From positions 1 to 37,472 of the IMG/VR virus record IMGVR_UViG_3300030419_007750: a stretch of 37,472 bases of DNA; one strand, given 5' to 3'. The notes beneath the pieces were generated by a model. The model made no database searches. It saw only the letters and a program-made list of their open reading frames with translations, and was not told where the DNA came from. The stretch comes from a virus. Of the stretch, positions 30,405-37,472 are shown piece by piece. Each line of letters begins with the position of its first letter. Within the stretch, counting starts at the first letter, position 1. Both the position numbers and the translations under genes were made by a program.

Positions 30405-31382
30405 ATGTTTTTATTAGAAAAAAATCATAAAATTTTTGTCGCGGGTCATAACGGTATGGTAGGCTCCGCGATTGTCAGAGCTCTAGAATCTCAGGGGTAC
30501 TCTAATATCTTAACTAAAAATCGATCCTATTTAGACTTATTAAGTCAAAGTCAAGTAGAAGAATTTATTTTTCATGAAAAACCTGATGTTGTAATCGATT
30601 GTGCCGCCAAAGTAGGGGGAATACATTCTAATAACATTTATAGGGCTGATTTTATATATAGTAACCTGCAAATTCAAAATAACTTAATACATTACTCTCA
30701 TAAACATGGGGTTAAAAAATTATTATTCTTAGGAAGTAGCTGTATTTATCCTAAATTTACTGACCAGCCGATAAAAGAAGAATATTTACTAAGGTCTCCA
30801 CTAGAAGCTACTAACGAACCTTACGCTTTGGCTAAGATAGCTGGTATAAAAATGTGCGAAAGTTATCACAAGCAATATGGCAGCAATTTTCTTTCAGTAA
30901 TGCCTTGTAATCAATATGGGCCTAATGATAATTACCATCTTGAAAACTCTCATGTTTTACCTGCATTAATTAGAAAATTTCACGAAGCCGTTATAAACGA
31001 CAAAAAAGAACTACAGGTTTGGGGTACTGGAAGGGCCAAGAGGGAATTTTTACATGTAGACGATTTAGCTGATGCTTGCGTTTTTATTCTACAGGATATA
31101 GATGCTTCCCATGTTTATGACTTAAATATATCCCATTTGAATATAGGAAGCGGCACAGATATTTCAATACATGATTTAGCATATCTACTTGCTGAAATTA
31201 CAGGTTATACTGGTAATATAAAATTTGAGCTTGATAAACCTGACGGAACCTTAGAGAAATTAATGAGCTCAAAAAGGATAAACATGATGGGCTGGAAACC
31301 TAAGATTTCTCTCATAGATGGTATAAAAAACACATACGAAGATTTTAAAAATAAATACCCAGAGAATATAAGGTCGTTTTAA
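30405..31382 (+). CDS. fcl: GDP-L-fucose synthase-type epimerase/reductase
   Basis: GDP-fucose synthase epimerises C3 and C5 of GDP-4-keto-6-deoxymannose and reduces C4 with NADPH. The protein shows GHNGMVG (14-20), SSCIYP (111-116) with the catalytic Ser and Cys, and Tyr140-x3-Lys144. It also has PCNQYGPNDNYHLENSHVLP then ALIRKF, the family signature. At 325 residues it is full length. ColC, the colitose-pathway enzyme, is homologous and could be the true activity because a ColD-like gene is adjacent. A good AAGGAG lies upstream of the ATG. Confidence 0.88.
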   Translation: MFLLEKNHKIFVAGHNGMVGSAIVRALESQGYSNILTKNRSYLDLLSQSQVEEFIFHEKPDVVIDCAAKVGGIHSNNIYRADFIYSNLQIQNNLIHYSHKHGVKKLLFLGSSCIYPKFTDQPIKEEYLLRSPLEATNEPYALAKIAGIKMCESYHKQYGSNFLSVMPCNQYGPNDNYHLENSHVLPALIRKFHEAVINDKKELQVWGTGRAKREFLHVDDLADACVFILQDIDASHVYDLNISHLNIGSGTDISIHDLAYLLAEITGYTGNIKFELDKPDGTLEKLMSSKRINMMGWKPKISLIDGIKNTYEDFKNKYPENIRSF

Positions 31383-32323
31383 TGAAAAATATTATTGTTA
31401 CAGGTGGCTGCGGATTCATAGGAAGCACTCTAGTAGACACTTTAGTTTCTAAAAATTACAACGTGCGGGTAATTGACAATCTTTCCGCAGAATCTAATCC
31501 ACAGTTCTACAAAAATCCTAACGCCGAATACTATGAAATTGGAATTGAAGAAAAAGAAAAGCTTCAAGAGTCTGGAGTCTTTGAGGAAGTAGACACTTTA
31601 TTTCATTTAGCTGCCGAATCTAGAATTCAACCCACTCTAGAAAGACCTTCTCAAGCTTGCTTTACTAATTTTTATGGAACCGCTGTTATACTAGAGCTTT
31701 GTAAAGAATATGGCGTGGAAAAGGTCATGTATTCGGGAACCTCTTCGGCTTACGGTTTAAAAAATACAAATAATATAAAAAAAGCTCTTGGACTTGAACA
31801 TGATTCATCTCTAAAAGAAGATATGCCTAGGGACTGCTTAAACCCCTACTCAGTTTCGAAAACCGCCGCAGAAGATTTATGTAAAATGTATTATAGTTTA
31901 TGGGGGCTCAAGACGGTAATATTTAGATATTTTAACGTCTATGGAGAAAGGCAACCCGTGAAAGGTCAATATGCTCCTGTAATTGGCTTATTCCTACGAC
32001 AGAGGGCTAATAATGAGCCTATGACTATAGTTGGAGACGGATTGCAAACTCGTGATTTTACCCATGTAAAAGACATAGTTCAGGCTAATATTTTAGCAGC
32101 GCTTTCCAACAATGAGCAAAGTTATGGAGAAATTTTTAATGTTGGCACTGGTAGAAGCCATTCGGTTTTAGATATTGCTAAATATATGGGCGGCGAATAT
32201 ATTCATATCCCTGCTAGAAAAGGTGAGTCTAGGGAAACTTTAGCCAATATTGATAAAATTTCTGAAATATTAGGCTATGAACCTTCCGTTAAGCTAGAAG
32301 AATGGCTTGATCAAAATAAATGA
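31382..32323 (+). CDS. NAD-dependent nucleotide-sugar epimerase (GalE-like)
   Basis: This extended short-chain dehydrogenase has GGCGFIGS (8-15), FHLAAESRIQPTLERP, SGTSSAYG, and NPYSVSKTA with the catalytic Tyr and Lys (about 155-160). RYFNVYGERQ and TRDFTHVKDIVQA follow. It is probably a 4-epimerase for UDP-glucose, UDP-glucuronate or an N-acetyl form. Next to UDP-galactopyranose mutase, UDP-galactose supply is the simplest reading. At 313 residues it is slightly short. Its substrate is uncertain. Confidence 0.8.
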   Translation: MKNIIVTGGCGFIGSTLVDTLVSKNYNVRVIDNLSAESNPQFYKNPNAEYYEIGIEEKEKLQESGVFEEVDTLFHLAAESRIQPTLERPSQACFTNFYGTAVILELCKEYGVEKVMYSGTSSAYGLKNTNNIKKALGLEHDSSLKEDMPRDCLNPYSVSKTAAEDLCKMYYSLWGLKTVIFRYFNVYGERQPVKGQYAPVIGLFLRQRANNEPMTIVGDGLQTRDFTHVKDIVQANILAALSNNEQSYGEIFNVGTGRSHSVLDIAKYMGGEYIHIPARKGESRETLANIDKISEILGYEPSVKLEEWLDQNK

Positions 32324-33300
32324 AAGCCGTCATTGTCGGATGCGGTCTTAGTGGTATAACTTCAGCTCTCTTATTAAAAGAAAAAGGGTATGAAGTAGAA
32401 ATATTTGATACTCGCCATCATGTAGGTGGCAATTGTTACGATAAAAAAATAGAAGGTATAATGGTCCATCAGTATGGACCCCACGGCTTCCATACTAATA
32501 ACACAAAAGTATGGAATTTTTTAAACCGATATTCAAGGTTTAACGATGTTTGCTTAAAGGTAAAAGCTAACACCAAAGAAGGTATAATACCTCTCCCCTA
32601 CTCACCTAAAACAGAGAGATTAATAGGGCACAAAACTTCAGAACAGATAAAAGATTTAATATTCAAAGATTACAGCGAAAAAATGTGGGGCATACCGTGG
32701 GAAAAATTACCTTCGTCAATTAGCGGTAGAGTACCCACTAAAAGAGACGATCCCAGTTTGTGTTTTCACGTAGATAAATATCAAGGTATACCTATAAACG
32801 GTTATACTGCGATGTTTAATAATATGCTTGATGGAATTAAAATTAATTTAAATTGCGATAAAGAAGAATATAAAAAACAAAAGTATGATTTATTAATTTA
32901 TACAGGTAAAATTGATGAATTTTTTAATTACAAATACGGATGGCTAGAATATAGATCACTAAAAATACAATTCGAAACCGCTAAACGCAGAGCTTTTTTA
33001 TTTCAGCTAAATGAATGTAATAATTACAATAAGTGGACTCGTAGTGTGGATCATTCTCATTGGCATAGACAAGAGTTGGAGCAAACTGTTATTTCTAAAG
33101 AATATCCTTGTGAGCATACCAAAAATAATATACCATTTTACCCTAAGCCATTTGGAGATAATCAAGAAAAATACAAAAAATATAAAATAATTGCAGACTC
33201 CTTATCTAATGTTATATTTGTCGGAAGGTTAGCAACTTACAAATACTTAGACATGGATGATGCTATATCTCAAACTTTTAGTAAATTAAAAAAAATATGA
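32320..33300 (+). CDS. glf: UDP-galactopyranose mutase
   Basis: The enzyme interconverts UDP-galactopyranose and UDP-galactofuranose using reduced FAD. The protein shows GCGLSGITSA (8-17), HVGGNCYD, and HQYGPHGFHTNN (about 50-61). PYSPKTERLIG, YTGKIDEFFNYKYGWLEYRS (about 205-224) and FVGRLATYKYLDMDDAI near the C-terminus complete the family set. At 326 residues it is a bit shorter than the usual 365-390, with the missing part in the middle domain. The key family motifs remain. Confidence 0.9.
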   Translation: MKAVIVGCGLSGITSALLLKEKGYEVEIFDTRHHVGGNCYDKKIEGIMVHQYGPHGFHTNNTKVWNFLNRYSRFNDVCLKVKANTKEGIIPLPYSPKTERLIGHKTSEQIKDLIFKDYSEKMWGIPWEKLPSSISGRVPTKRDDPSLCFHVDKYQGIPINGYTAMFNNMLDGIKINLNCDKEEYKKQKYDLLIYTGKIDEFFNYKYGWLEYRSLKIQFETAKRRAFLFQLNECNNYNKWTRSVDHSHWHRQELEQTVISKEYPCEHTKNNIPFYPKPFGDNQEKYKKYKIIADSLSNVIFVGRLATYKYLDMDDAISQTFSKLKKI

Positions 33301-34334
33301 AAAAAATTTTAATAACTGGTACGCTGGGGCAAGATGGGGCCAATATGTGCGAATTTTTGCTCGAAGACCCAAACAACAAAGTTTTTGGGATGATACGTCG
33401 TGCATCTTGTCCAAATTTTGAAAATTGTCAAAAATTCTTGGATCATCCAAATTTTCAATTAGTATACGGAGATTTAACTGATGAAATTAGCATTTTTAGA
33501 TTAGTAAAAGAAATACAACCTGATTATTTCATTAATTTTGCAGCCAACAGTTTTGTCGGTTGTAGTTGGGATATGCCCATGCAAGTTTTTGACACAAATG
33601 CCGTTGGCGTTCTAAGGTGTCTAGAGGCAATAAGAGCCTATCAACCCAAATGTAGATTTTACAGCGCAGGAAGTAGTGAAGAATTTGGCGACGTAGATTA
33701 CTCACCCCAAGACCTTAAACACCCACTTAAACCGAGAAGTCCATATGGCGCGTCCAAATGCGCCGCCAGACATTTAGTGAAAGTTTATAGAGAGTCTTAC
33801 GATATATTCGCTGTTCACGGTACTCTATTTAATCATGAAGGCATAAAAAGGGGTGAAGAATTTGTTACAAGAAAAATCACTAAAGGGGTGGCTAAAATTA
33901 AAAAAGCCATAGACAATGGTGAATCTGTAGAGCCTATAGAATTAGGGAATATTTACTCCAAAAGAGATTGGAGTGATTCTGAAGACTTTGTTAAAGGGGT
34001 ATGGTTAATGCTAAACAAAGATACCCCTAAAGACTACTTATTAGCCAGTGGAGAAACTCATACCATTAAAGAATTCGTGGACAGAGCTTTTTGTGCTGCT
34101 GATATTAGTGGGAATTGGACAGAAAACGAAAATGATCCTTTGCAGACTAAATTTTATAGAAATTCCCCAAAAGGAGAGGTCCTTGTAAAAATTAACCCTA
34201 AATTTTACAGACCAGCTGAAGTAGAATTACTCCTTGGTGATCCTACAGATATAAAATTAGAACTTGGATGGAAACCAGAAGTTTCTTTTCCTGAATTGGT
34301 GAAAAAAATGGTACATAACGATTTAAATGAGTAG
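33297..34334 (+). CDS. gmd: GDP-mannose 4,6-dehydratase
   Basis: GMD converts GDP-mannose to GDP-4-keto-6-deoxymannose, the common precursor of GDP-fucose, GDP-perosamine and GDP-colitose. The protein has GTLGQDGANM (8-17), SAGSSEEFG with Ser127 and Glu128, and YGASK with Tyr150 and Lys154. LFNHEGIKRGEEFVTRKIT, SKRDWSDSEDFVKG, ASGETHTIKEFV and NPKFYRPAEVELLLGDP are all typical of GMD. At 345 residues it is complete. GDP-mannose must come from the host or another part of the phage genome. Confidence 0.93.
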   Translation: MKKILITGTLGQDGANMCEFLLEDPNNKVFGMIRRASCPNFENCQKFLDHPNFQLVYGDLTDEISIFRLVKEIQPDYFINFAANSFVGCSWDMPMQVFDTNAVGVLRCLEAIRAYQPKCRFYSAGSSEEFGDVDYSPQDLKHPLKPRSPYGASKCAARHLVKVYRESYDIFAVHGTLFNHEGIKRGEEFVTRKITKGVAKIKKAIDNGESVEPIELGNIYSKRDWSDSEDFVKGVWLMLNKDTPKDYLLASGETHTIKEFVDRAFCAADISGNWTENENDPLQTKFYRNSPKGEVLVKINPKFYRPAEVELLLGDPTDIKLELGWKPEVSFPELVKKMVHNDLNE

Positions 34335-34758
34335 CTCTGGTTTTGAAATAGGTAGAAAAATTGTTTCTCGCTCTACTAATAAACAAGTAAAACCTAAAAA
34401 TGAATTCTGGGTTTTAATTTGGCAATTAATCAAAGACCCCAATGATTTTTCTCAAGTAGATTGGGCTAGAGAAACGAAAGCGTCTAAAGAATTATTTAAT
34501 CATTACCCTAATGTTAAATTCTGGAGTCAGCTAAATTTAGGCTTTTACTTGAACTCATTAAACTTTTTTAATAGTGCAGACGGCGTAAAACACTTAAGAA
34601 AAGCAATTAATGAATTTGAAAATGCAAATAAGATTCAATTCCAACAAGTGGTTGGTGAAAAATTTGACGAGTCTAAAAGTTTTGATAAAAAAATAGATAA
34701 AAAGACCAAACCTCTTAATTATAAAGATTTTTTTAAAAATGGCAAAAAAACAAAATAA
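34327..34758 (+). CDS. Hypothetical protein, 143 aa
   Basis: I do not recognise this protein. It starts MSSSGFEIGRKIVSRSTNKQ, has a tryptophan-rich middle (EFWVLIWQLIKDPNDFSQVD, then KFWSQLNLGFYLNSL), and ends with a very basic tail (KSFDKKIDKKTKPLNYKDFF). It overlaps the GMD gene by 8 bases and the next glycosyltransferase by 20 bases, so it is tightly embedded in the operon. No membrane segment is seen. Confidence 0.55.
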   Translation: MSSSGFEIGRKIVSRSTNKQVKPKNEFWVLIWQLIKDPNDFSQVDWARETKASKELFNHYPNVKFWSQLNLGFYLNSLNFFNSADGVKHLRKAINEFENANKIQFQQVVGEKFDESKSFDKKIDKKTKPLNYKDFFKNGKKTK

Positions 34759-36013
34759 AGTAAAAATTTGTTTATGGACGCACGTTCAAAACGAGGCTTC
34801 TATCATCGAAAAAATGTTAGAAAGTGCAGTTGATTATATTGATTATTGGGTTCTGGTAGACAATGGTTCAACTGATGGAACTCAAGATATTATTAAAAAT
34901 TTTTTTGAAAAACACAAGGTTGAGGGAAAGCTTTACCAAAGTGAAATTGGCTGGAAAGGGCACGGCATAAATAGACAACATTCTTGGGATTTCTTAAAGA
35001 AAACCGATCATGGTTGCGATTATATTTTACGTATTGACGCTGATGAAGGAATTAAAGTTGAAGAAGATTTTGATTGGTCTATTATCCCGTCTCAAGAAGC
35101 ATGGTCTATAATTTATCAATCAGGTAGCCATTGCGTTCCAAGAATGTGGATGTGGAAATGGGGTTTGCCTTGGTATTGGGCTGATGACGTAGCGCATGAA
35201 ACAATTCACCTAGAAGATGGGAGACAACCCAAAGAATTAAGAACTATGCCTTCAGGATTCAAGCATATTTCTTTGGGTAATGGCAATAGTTATGTAAATC
35301 CCATAAAATATATACAAGATATTTTAAGGCTAGAAAATCAACTTCACGAAAGATTCAGGGATGGAAGCGATACCGAAAAAGAAAGATATCATCTATTTTA
35401 TTTATGTAAATCTTTTAATTATACAGGGTATTCTTTAAGTGATAATAGCAGTTATAAATATTTCCCTTATGGAAAAGACCATTTAAAGTCTTTTTTAGAA
35501 AGAGGGGTATTTTATTATGATAAATTTTTATCAACCTTTGGAGACTCAGGGGAAGAGTGGTATATACGATACTTAAAAGGAGACCTCCTTGAAAAAGTTA
35601 ACAGAACTGAAGAAGCTATAAAAGAATACTTTCTTTCTTACGATTATCGCCCTGATAGAGCTGAAGCATTGTTTAGACTGTTTTGGCATTTTTACAGAAA
35701 AGAAGATTGGAGGCAAACATTCGCGTTAGCAATACAGATAAAAAAAGTAAAATGCCCCATAGACCACGACCCGTGGCAACTTGAAATAGATACATATTAC
35801 GAAAATAACTGGCTATTAAGAGATGCAGTTGCGGTAACCCTAGAAAGATGGGGCTCCATAAATAACAATGTTGACTTACTAAAAGAATCTTATGAAGATT
35901 TTAAGAGGTTATATTCAACTGTTGATAAAAATAGCCACAACTTTGAAGACGAAAGAAAAAGACTAAAGGGCAACTTAGATTACGTAAAATCTAAGATAAA
36001 ACAATTAATTTAA
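34739..36013 (+). CDS. GT2 glycosyltransferase with C-terminal TPR-like region
   Basis: The N-terminus KICLWTHVQNEASIIEKMLE, VDNGSTDGTQDII (about 40-52) and ILRIDADE (about 97-104) define a GT2 family member. The DAD acts as the metal site. Later, WADDVAHETIHLEDG supplies the usual second acidic region. The C-terminal 160 residues are helical and repeat-like (LKGDLLEKVNRTEEAIKEYF, then DRAEALFRLFWHFYRKEDW), resembling TPR units. GT2-TPR proteins include glycopeptide transferases of the SunS type, so a protein or peptide acceptor is possible. It is the last gene of the glycan block. Confidence 0.8.
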   Translation: MAKKQNKVKICLWTHVQNEASIIEKMLESAVDYIDYWVLVDNGSTDGTQDIIKNFFEKHKVEGKLYQSEIGWKGHGINRQHSWDFLKKTDHGCDYILRIDADEGIKVEEDFDWSIIPSQEAWSIIYQSGSHCVPRMWMWKWGLPWYWADDVAHETIHLEDGRQPKELRTMPSGFKHISLGNGNSYVNPIKYIQDILRLENQLHERFRDGSDTEKERYHLFYLCKSFNYTGYSLSDNSSYKYFPYGKDHLKSFLERGVFYYDKFLSTFGDSGEEWYIRYLKGDLLEKVNRTEEAIKEYFLSYDYRPDRAEALFRLFWHFYRKEDWRQTFALAIQIKKVKCPIDHDPWQLEIDTYYENNWLLRDAVAVTLERWGSINNNVDLLKESYEDFKRLYSTVDKNSHNFEDERKRLKGNLDYVKSKIKQLI

Positions 36014-36025
36014 TATATAATTGAT

Positions 36026-37123
36026 ATGAGAAAAAAGAAAAAAGACATTAGTGAGGGATATAGTTCAGTTAATCAAATTCAAGACTATTTAAAACAAAAT
36101 CAATCTGATCATTACAATTTTGAAGAAGAAAGAGATTACACTGTATCAAGTGGAAGTCTTAAATTAGATATTGAAATGGGGGGAGGAATCAAACCAGGAG
36201 TGATTAGGGCATCTGGCGTAACCGAAGGCGGTAAAACTTCATGCGCCTTAGCTTTTGCTAGGAATTTTCAAAAAATAGACAACTCTATGATAGTATATGT
36301 AAAATCAGAAGGAAGACTTTCTGATGAGTTACTTGAACGTTCAGGAGTAGATACCAGCGAAGAAAAATTCTTCATTTATAAATGTAATATTTTTGAATCT
36401 GTAATTGATTTATTAAGACAGTTAGTTCACGATAACCCCAATGATACACGCTATATGTTCATTATTGATTCAATGGACGCTTTAGTGCCAAGGGGAGATT
36501 TAGAAAAAGGTTCAGACGAAGCTGTTAAAGTAGCTGGAGGCTCTTTACTAACCTCGGACTTCTTAAAAAGAATGGCCTTATCCTTTGCAAGTAAAGGGCA
36601 CATTTGTTACATGATCTCTCAAGTTAGGAGTAATATTAAAATCAATCCCTACGAAAAAGGTGACCCTCAAATAACGAACGCCTCGGGCGGTAATGCTGCA
36701 TTACATTATAGTGATTGGATTCTAGAATTTCAGCCTCGCTTCAATAAAGATATAATTTCCACTCAGCCTAATGGAAAAGGTGAACAATTAGGTCATTGGT
36801 GTAAAATTATTTTTAGAAAAACAGCCAACGAAAAAACAGGCATAGAAGTTAAATACCCAATTAGATACGGCAGAATCAATGGGCAGAGTATCTGGGCAGA
36901 GTATGAAGTAGTAGAAATGCTTCAAATGTTCGATATGGCTCAAGCTAAGGGCGCTTGGGTTACTATAAGCGATGAAATTATAGAAGAAGTTAAAGAAAAA
37001 TTAAAATTAGAGTTTAAAAAACAACATCAAGGTATTGATAATTTAAGGAAATATTTTGAAGAAAACGAAGAAATAGGCAAGTATCTTTTCAAAAAATTTA
37101 GAAATGTCTTAAAGAAGTCTTGA
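36026..37123 (+). CDS. RecA/UvsX-like recombinase
   Basis: The Walker A motif is GVTEGGKTS (64-72) and Walker B is YMFIIDSMDALVPRGDLEKG (143-162). The L2-like region NASGGNAALHYSDWILEFQP (about 219-238) follows, as do SQVRSNIK and KIIFRKTANEKTG. These match RecA/UvsX proteins that form filaments on single-stranded DNA for recombination and repair. At 365 residues it fits phage members. An N-terminal basic and helical lead of about 35 residues precedes the core. TATAAT lies 4 bases before the ATG with no clear -35. It is probably the phage homologous-recombination protein. Confidence 0.86.
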   Translation: MRKKKKDISEGYSSVNQIQDYLKQNQSDHYNFEEERDYTVSSGSLKLDIEMGGGIKPGVIRASGVTEGGKTSCALAFARNFQKIDNSMIVYVKSEGRLSDELLERSGVDTSEEKFFIYKCNIFESVIDLLRQLVHDNPNDTRYMFIIDSMDALVPRGDLEKGSDEAVKVAGGSLLTSDFLKRMALSFASKGHICYMISQVRSNIKINPYEKGDPQITNASGGNAALHYSDWILEFQPRFNKDIISTQPNGKGEQLGHWCKIIFRKTANEKTGIEVKYPIRYGRINGQSIWAEYEVVEMLQMFDMAQAKGAWVTISDEIIEEVKEKLKLEFKKQHQGIDNLRKYFEENEEIGKYLFKKFRNVLKKS

Positions 37124-37132
37124 TCAAGATTC

Positions 37133-37152
37133 AAAAAAAGTGTAAATATATC
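37133..37152 (+). promoter_or_regulatory. GTGTA-type promoter-like motif of the tmRNA
   Basis: Seven A (37133-37139) are followed by GTGTAAATATATC. The first G of GTGTA (37140) is 17 bases from the likely 5' end of the tmRNA. This is the same offset as between the motif and the ATG at both 909 and 951. Confidence 0.5.
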
Positions 37153-37156
37153 ATAA

Positions 37157-37472
37157 GGGGGCGTACTGGATTCGATTTAGGGTCTTACGCCGAATTGCAA
37201 GCAGAGGATGACAGTTGGCCTCTTAAATCATCTGTCTAGGTAATTCAACTGCCAATGATAATGTTGATATGGCTCCTTCCTTGGCCGAAGCTGACGCGAT
37301 TCTCGCTAAGTTTGGCTGGGCTGAAGAAGCTGCTGTAGCTGCGTAAGCTACCCGTCCTACTCTGGATGCTCGTTAAGGAGCTAGGGCGTCGATAACGAGC
37401 AAAAAAAACTAGGAAGGGTGAGGAGTCTAGTCTAAATAAAGTGCCTCCAACCTCGTGTGTAGTTGTTAGTGA
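37157..37472 (+). ncRNA. ssrA: tmRNA (SsrA), 3' end beyond the window
   Basis: tmRNA rescues stalled ribosomes and tags the unfinished protein for proteolysis. The 5' end GGGGGCG then TACTGGATTCGAT matches the tRNA-like half of one-piece tmRNA. GAGGATGACAGTTGGCCTC near 37204-37222 matches pseudoknot PK1. The tag frame begins with GCC at 37251 and stops at TAA 37344-37346. It encodes 31 residues, starting ANDNVDMAPSLAEADA and ending AEEAAVAA. This is much longer than the 10-residue E. coli tag but keeps the AND start and the VAA end. The window ends at GTTGTTAGTGA, which aligns with E. coli GTTTGTTAGTGG, so roughly 70-80 bases (T-arm and 3' acceptor strand) are missing. Confidence 0.93.

Noticed and set aside
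1-37472. CRISPR arrays, insertion sequences, integrase or attachment sites
   Set aside because: No regularly spaced repeats, transposase or integrase motifs, or flanking direct repeats were seen.

Overview
This window reads as part of a tailed-phage genome, probably a large, AT-rich environmental (perhaps marine) virus of unknown host. The evidence is tight packing with many ATGA and TAATG overlaps, small prohead-associated protein families, phage nucleotide metabolism (dCMP deaminase, a dNMP-kinase-like P-loop protein, class I ribonucleotide reductase), a RecA-like recombinase, and a tmRNA gene running off the right edge. Nothing in the window fixes the host.

Layout. From 1 to 3.0 kb lie structural or assembly-associated genes on the minus strand, interleaved with small plus-strand genes that include a type I signal peptidase. 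From 3.1 to 7.4 kb is a minus-strand block: a RecA-fold protein with a ruined P-loop, a short UDP-glucose dehydrogenase, small membrane and hypothetical proteins, dCMP deaminase and a small basic protein. At 7.45-7.53 kb there is a divergent promoter region. At 7.95-8.35 kb is a gene-free stretch rich in perfect hairpins, ending in a strong stem-loop, which I read as a structured non-coding RNA of unknown class. From 8.4 to 12.9 kb are a glycosyltransferase, the dNMP kinase, a DUF736-like protein, more glycosyltransferases and a glycosyltransferase-methyltransferase fusion. NrdA and NrdB follow at 13.0-16.4 kb; NrdB lacks the radical tyrosine and resembles the Chlamydia class Ic protein.

From 16.8 to 36.0 kb one almost gapless plus-strand block carries about nine glycosyltransferase-type genes, four stand-alone methyltransferases, two DUF6165 proteins and six nucleotide-sugar enzymes. 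GDP-mannose 4,6-dehydratase makes GDP-4-keto-6-deoxymannose, and three neighbours are each able to use it or a derivative: a GDP-fucose-synthase-type epimerase/reductase, a perosamine-synthase-type aminotransferase, and a ColD-type 3-dehydratase in which the PLP lysine is replaced by histidine. A GT10 fucosyltransferase-like protein is also present. An epimerase plus UDP-galactopyranose mutase suggests UDP-Galf, and the dehydrogenase at 4.3 kb suggests UDP-glucuronate. No flippase, polymerase, ligase or lipid-priming transferase is visible, so the products may decorate virion proteins or modify an existing host glycan. The window ends with a RecA-like gene and the tmRNA.

Two promoter styles can be seen by eye. 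One is sigma-70-like (TTGAnn, 17 bases, TAnnnT), often ending only 5-8 bases before the start codon. The other is an A/T tract followed by GTGTA plus an AT-rich run, at fixed distances (14 or 17 bases) from several starts, including the tmRNA 5' end. All functional calls come from reading motifs; no database search was run.
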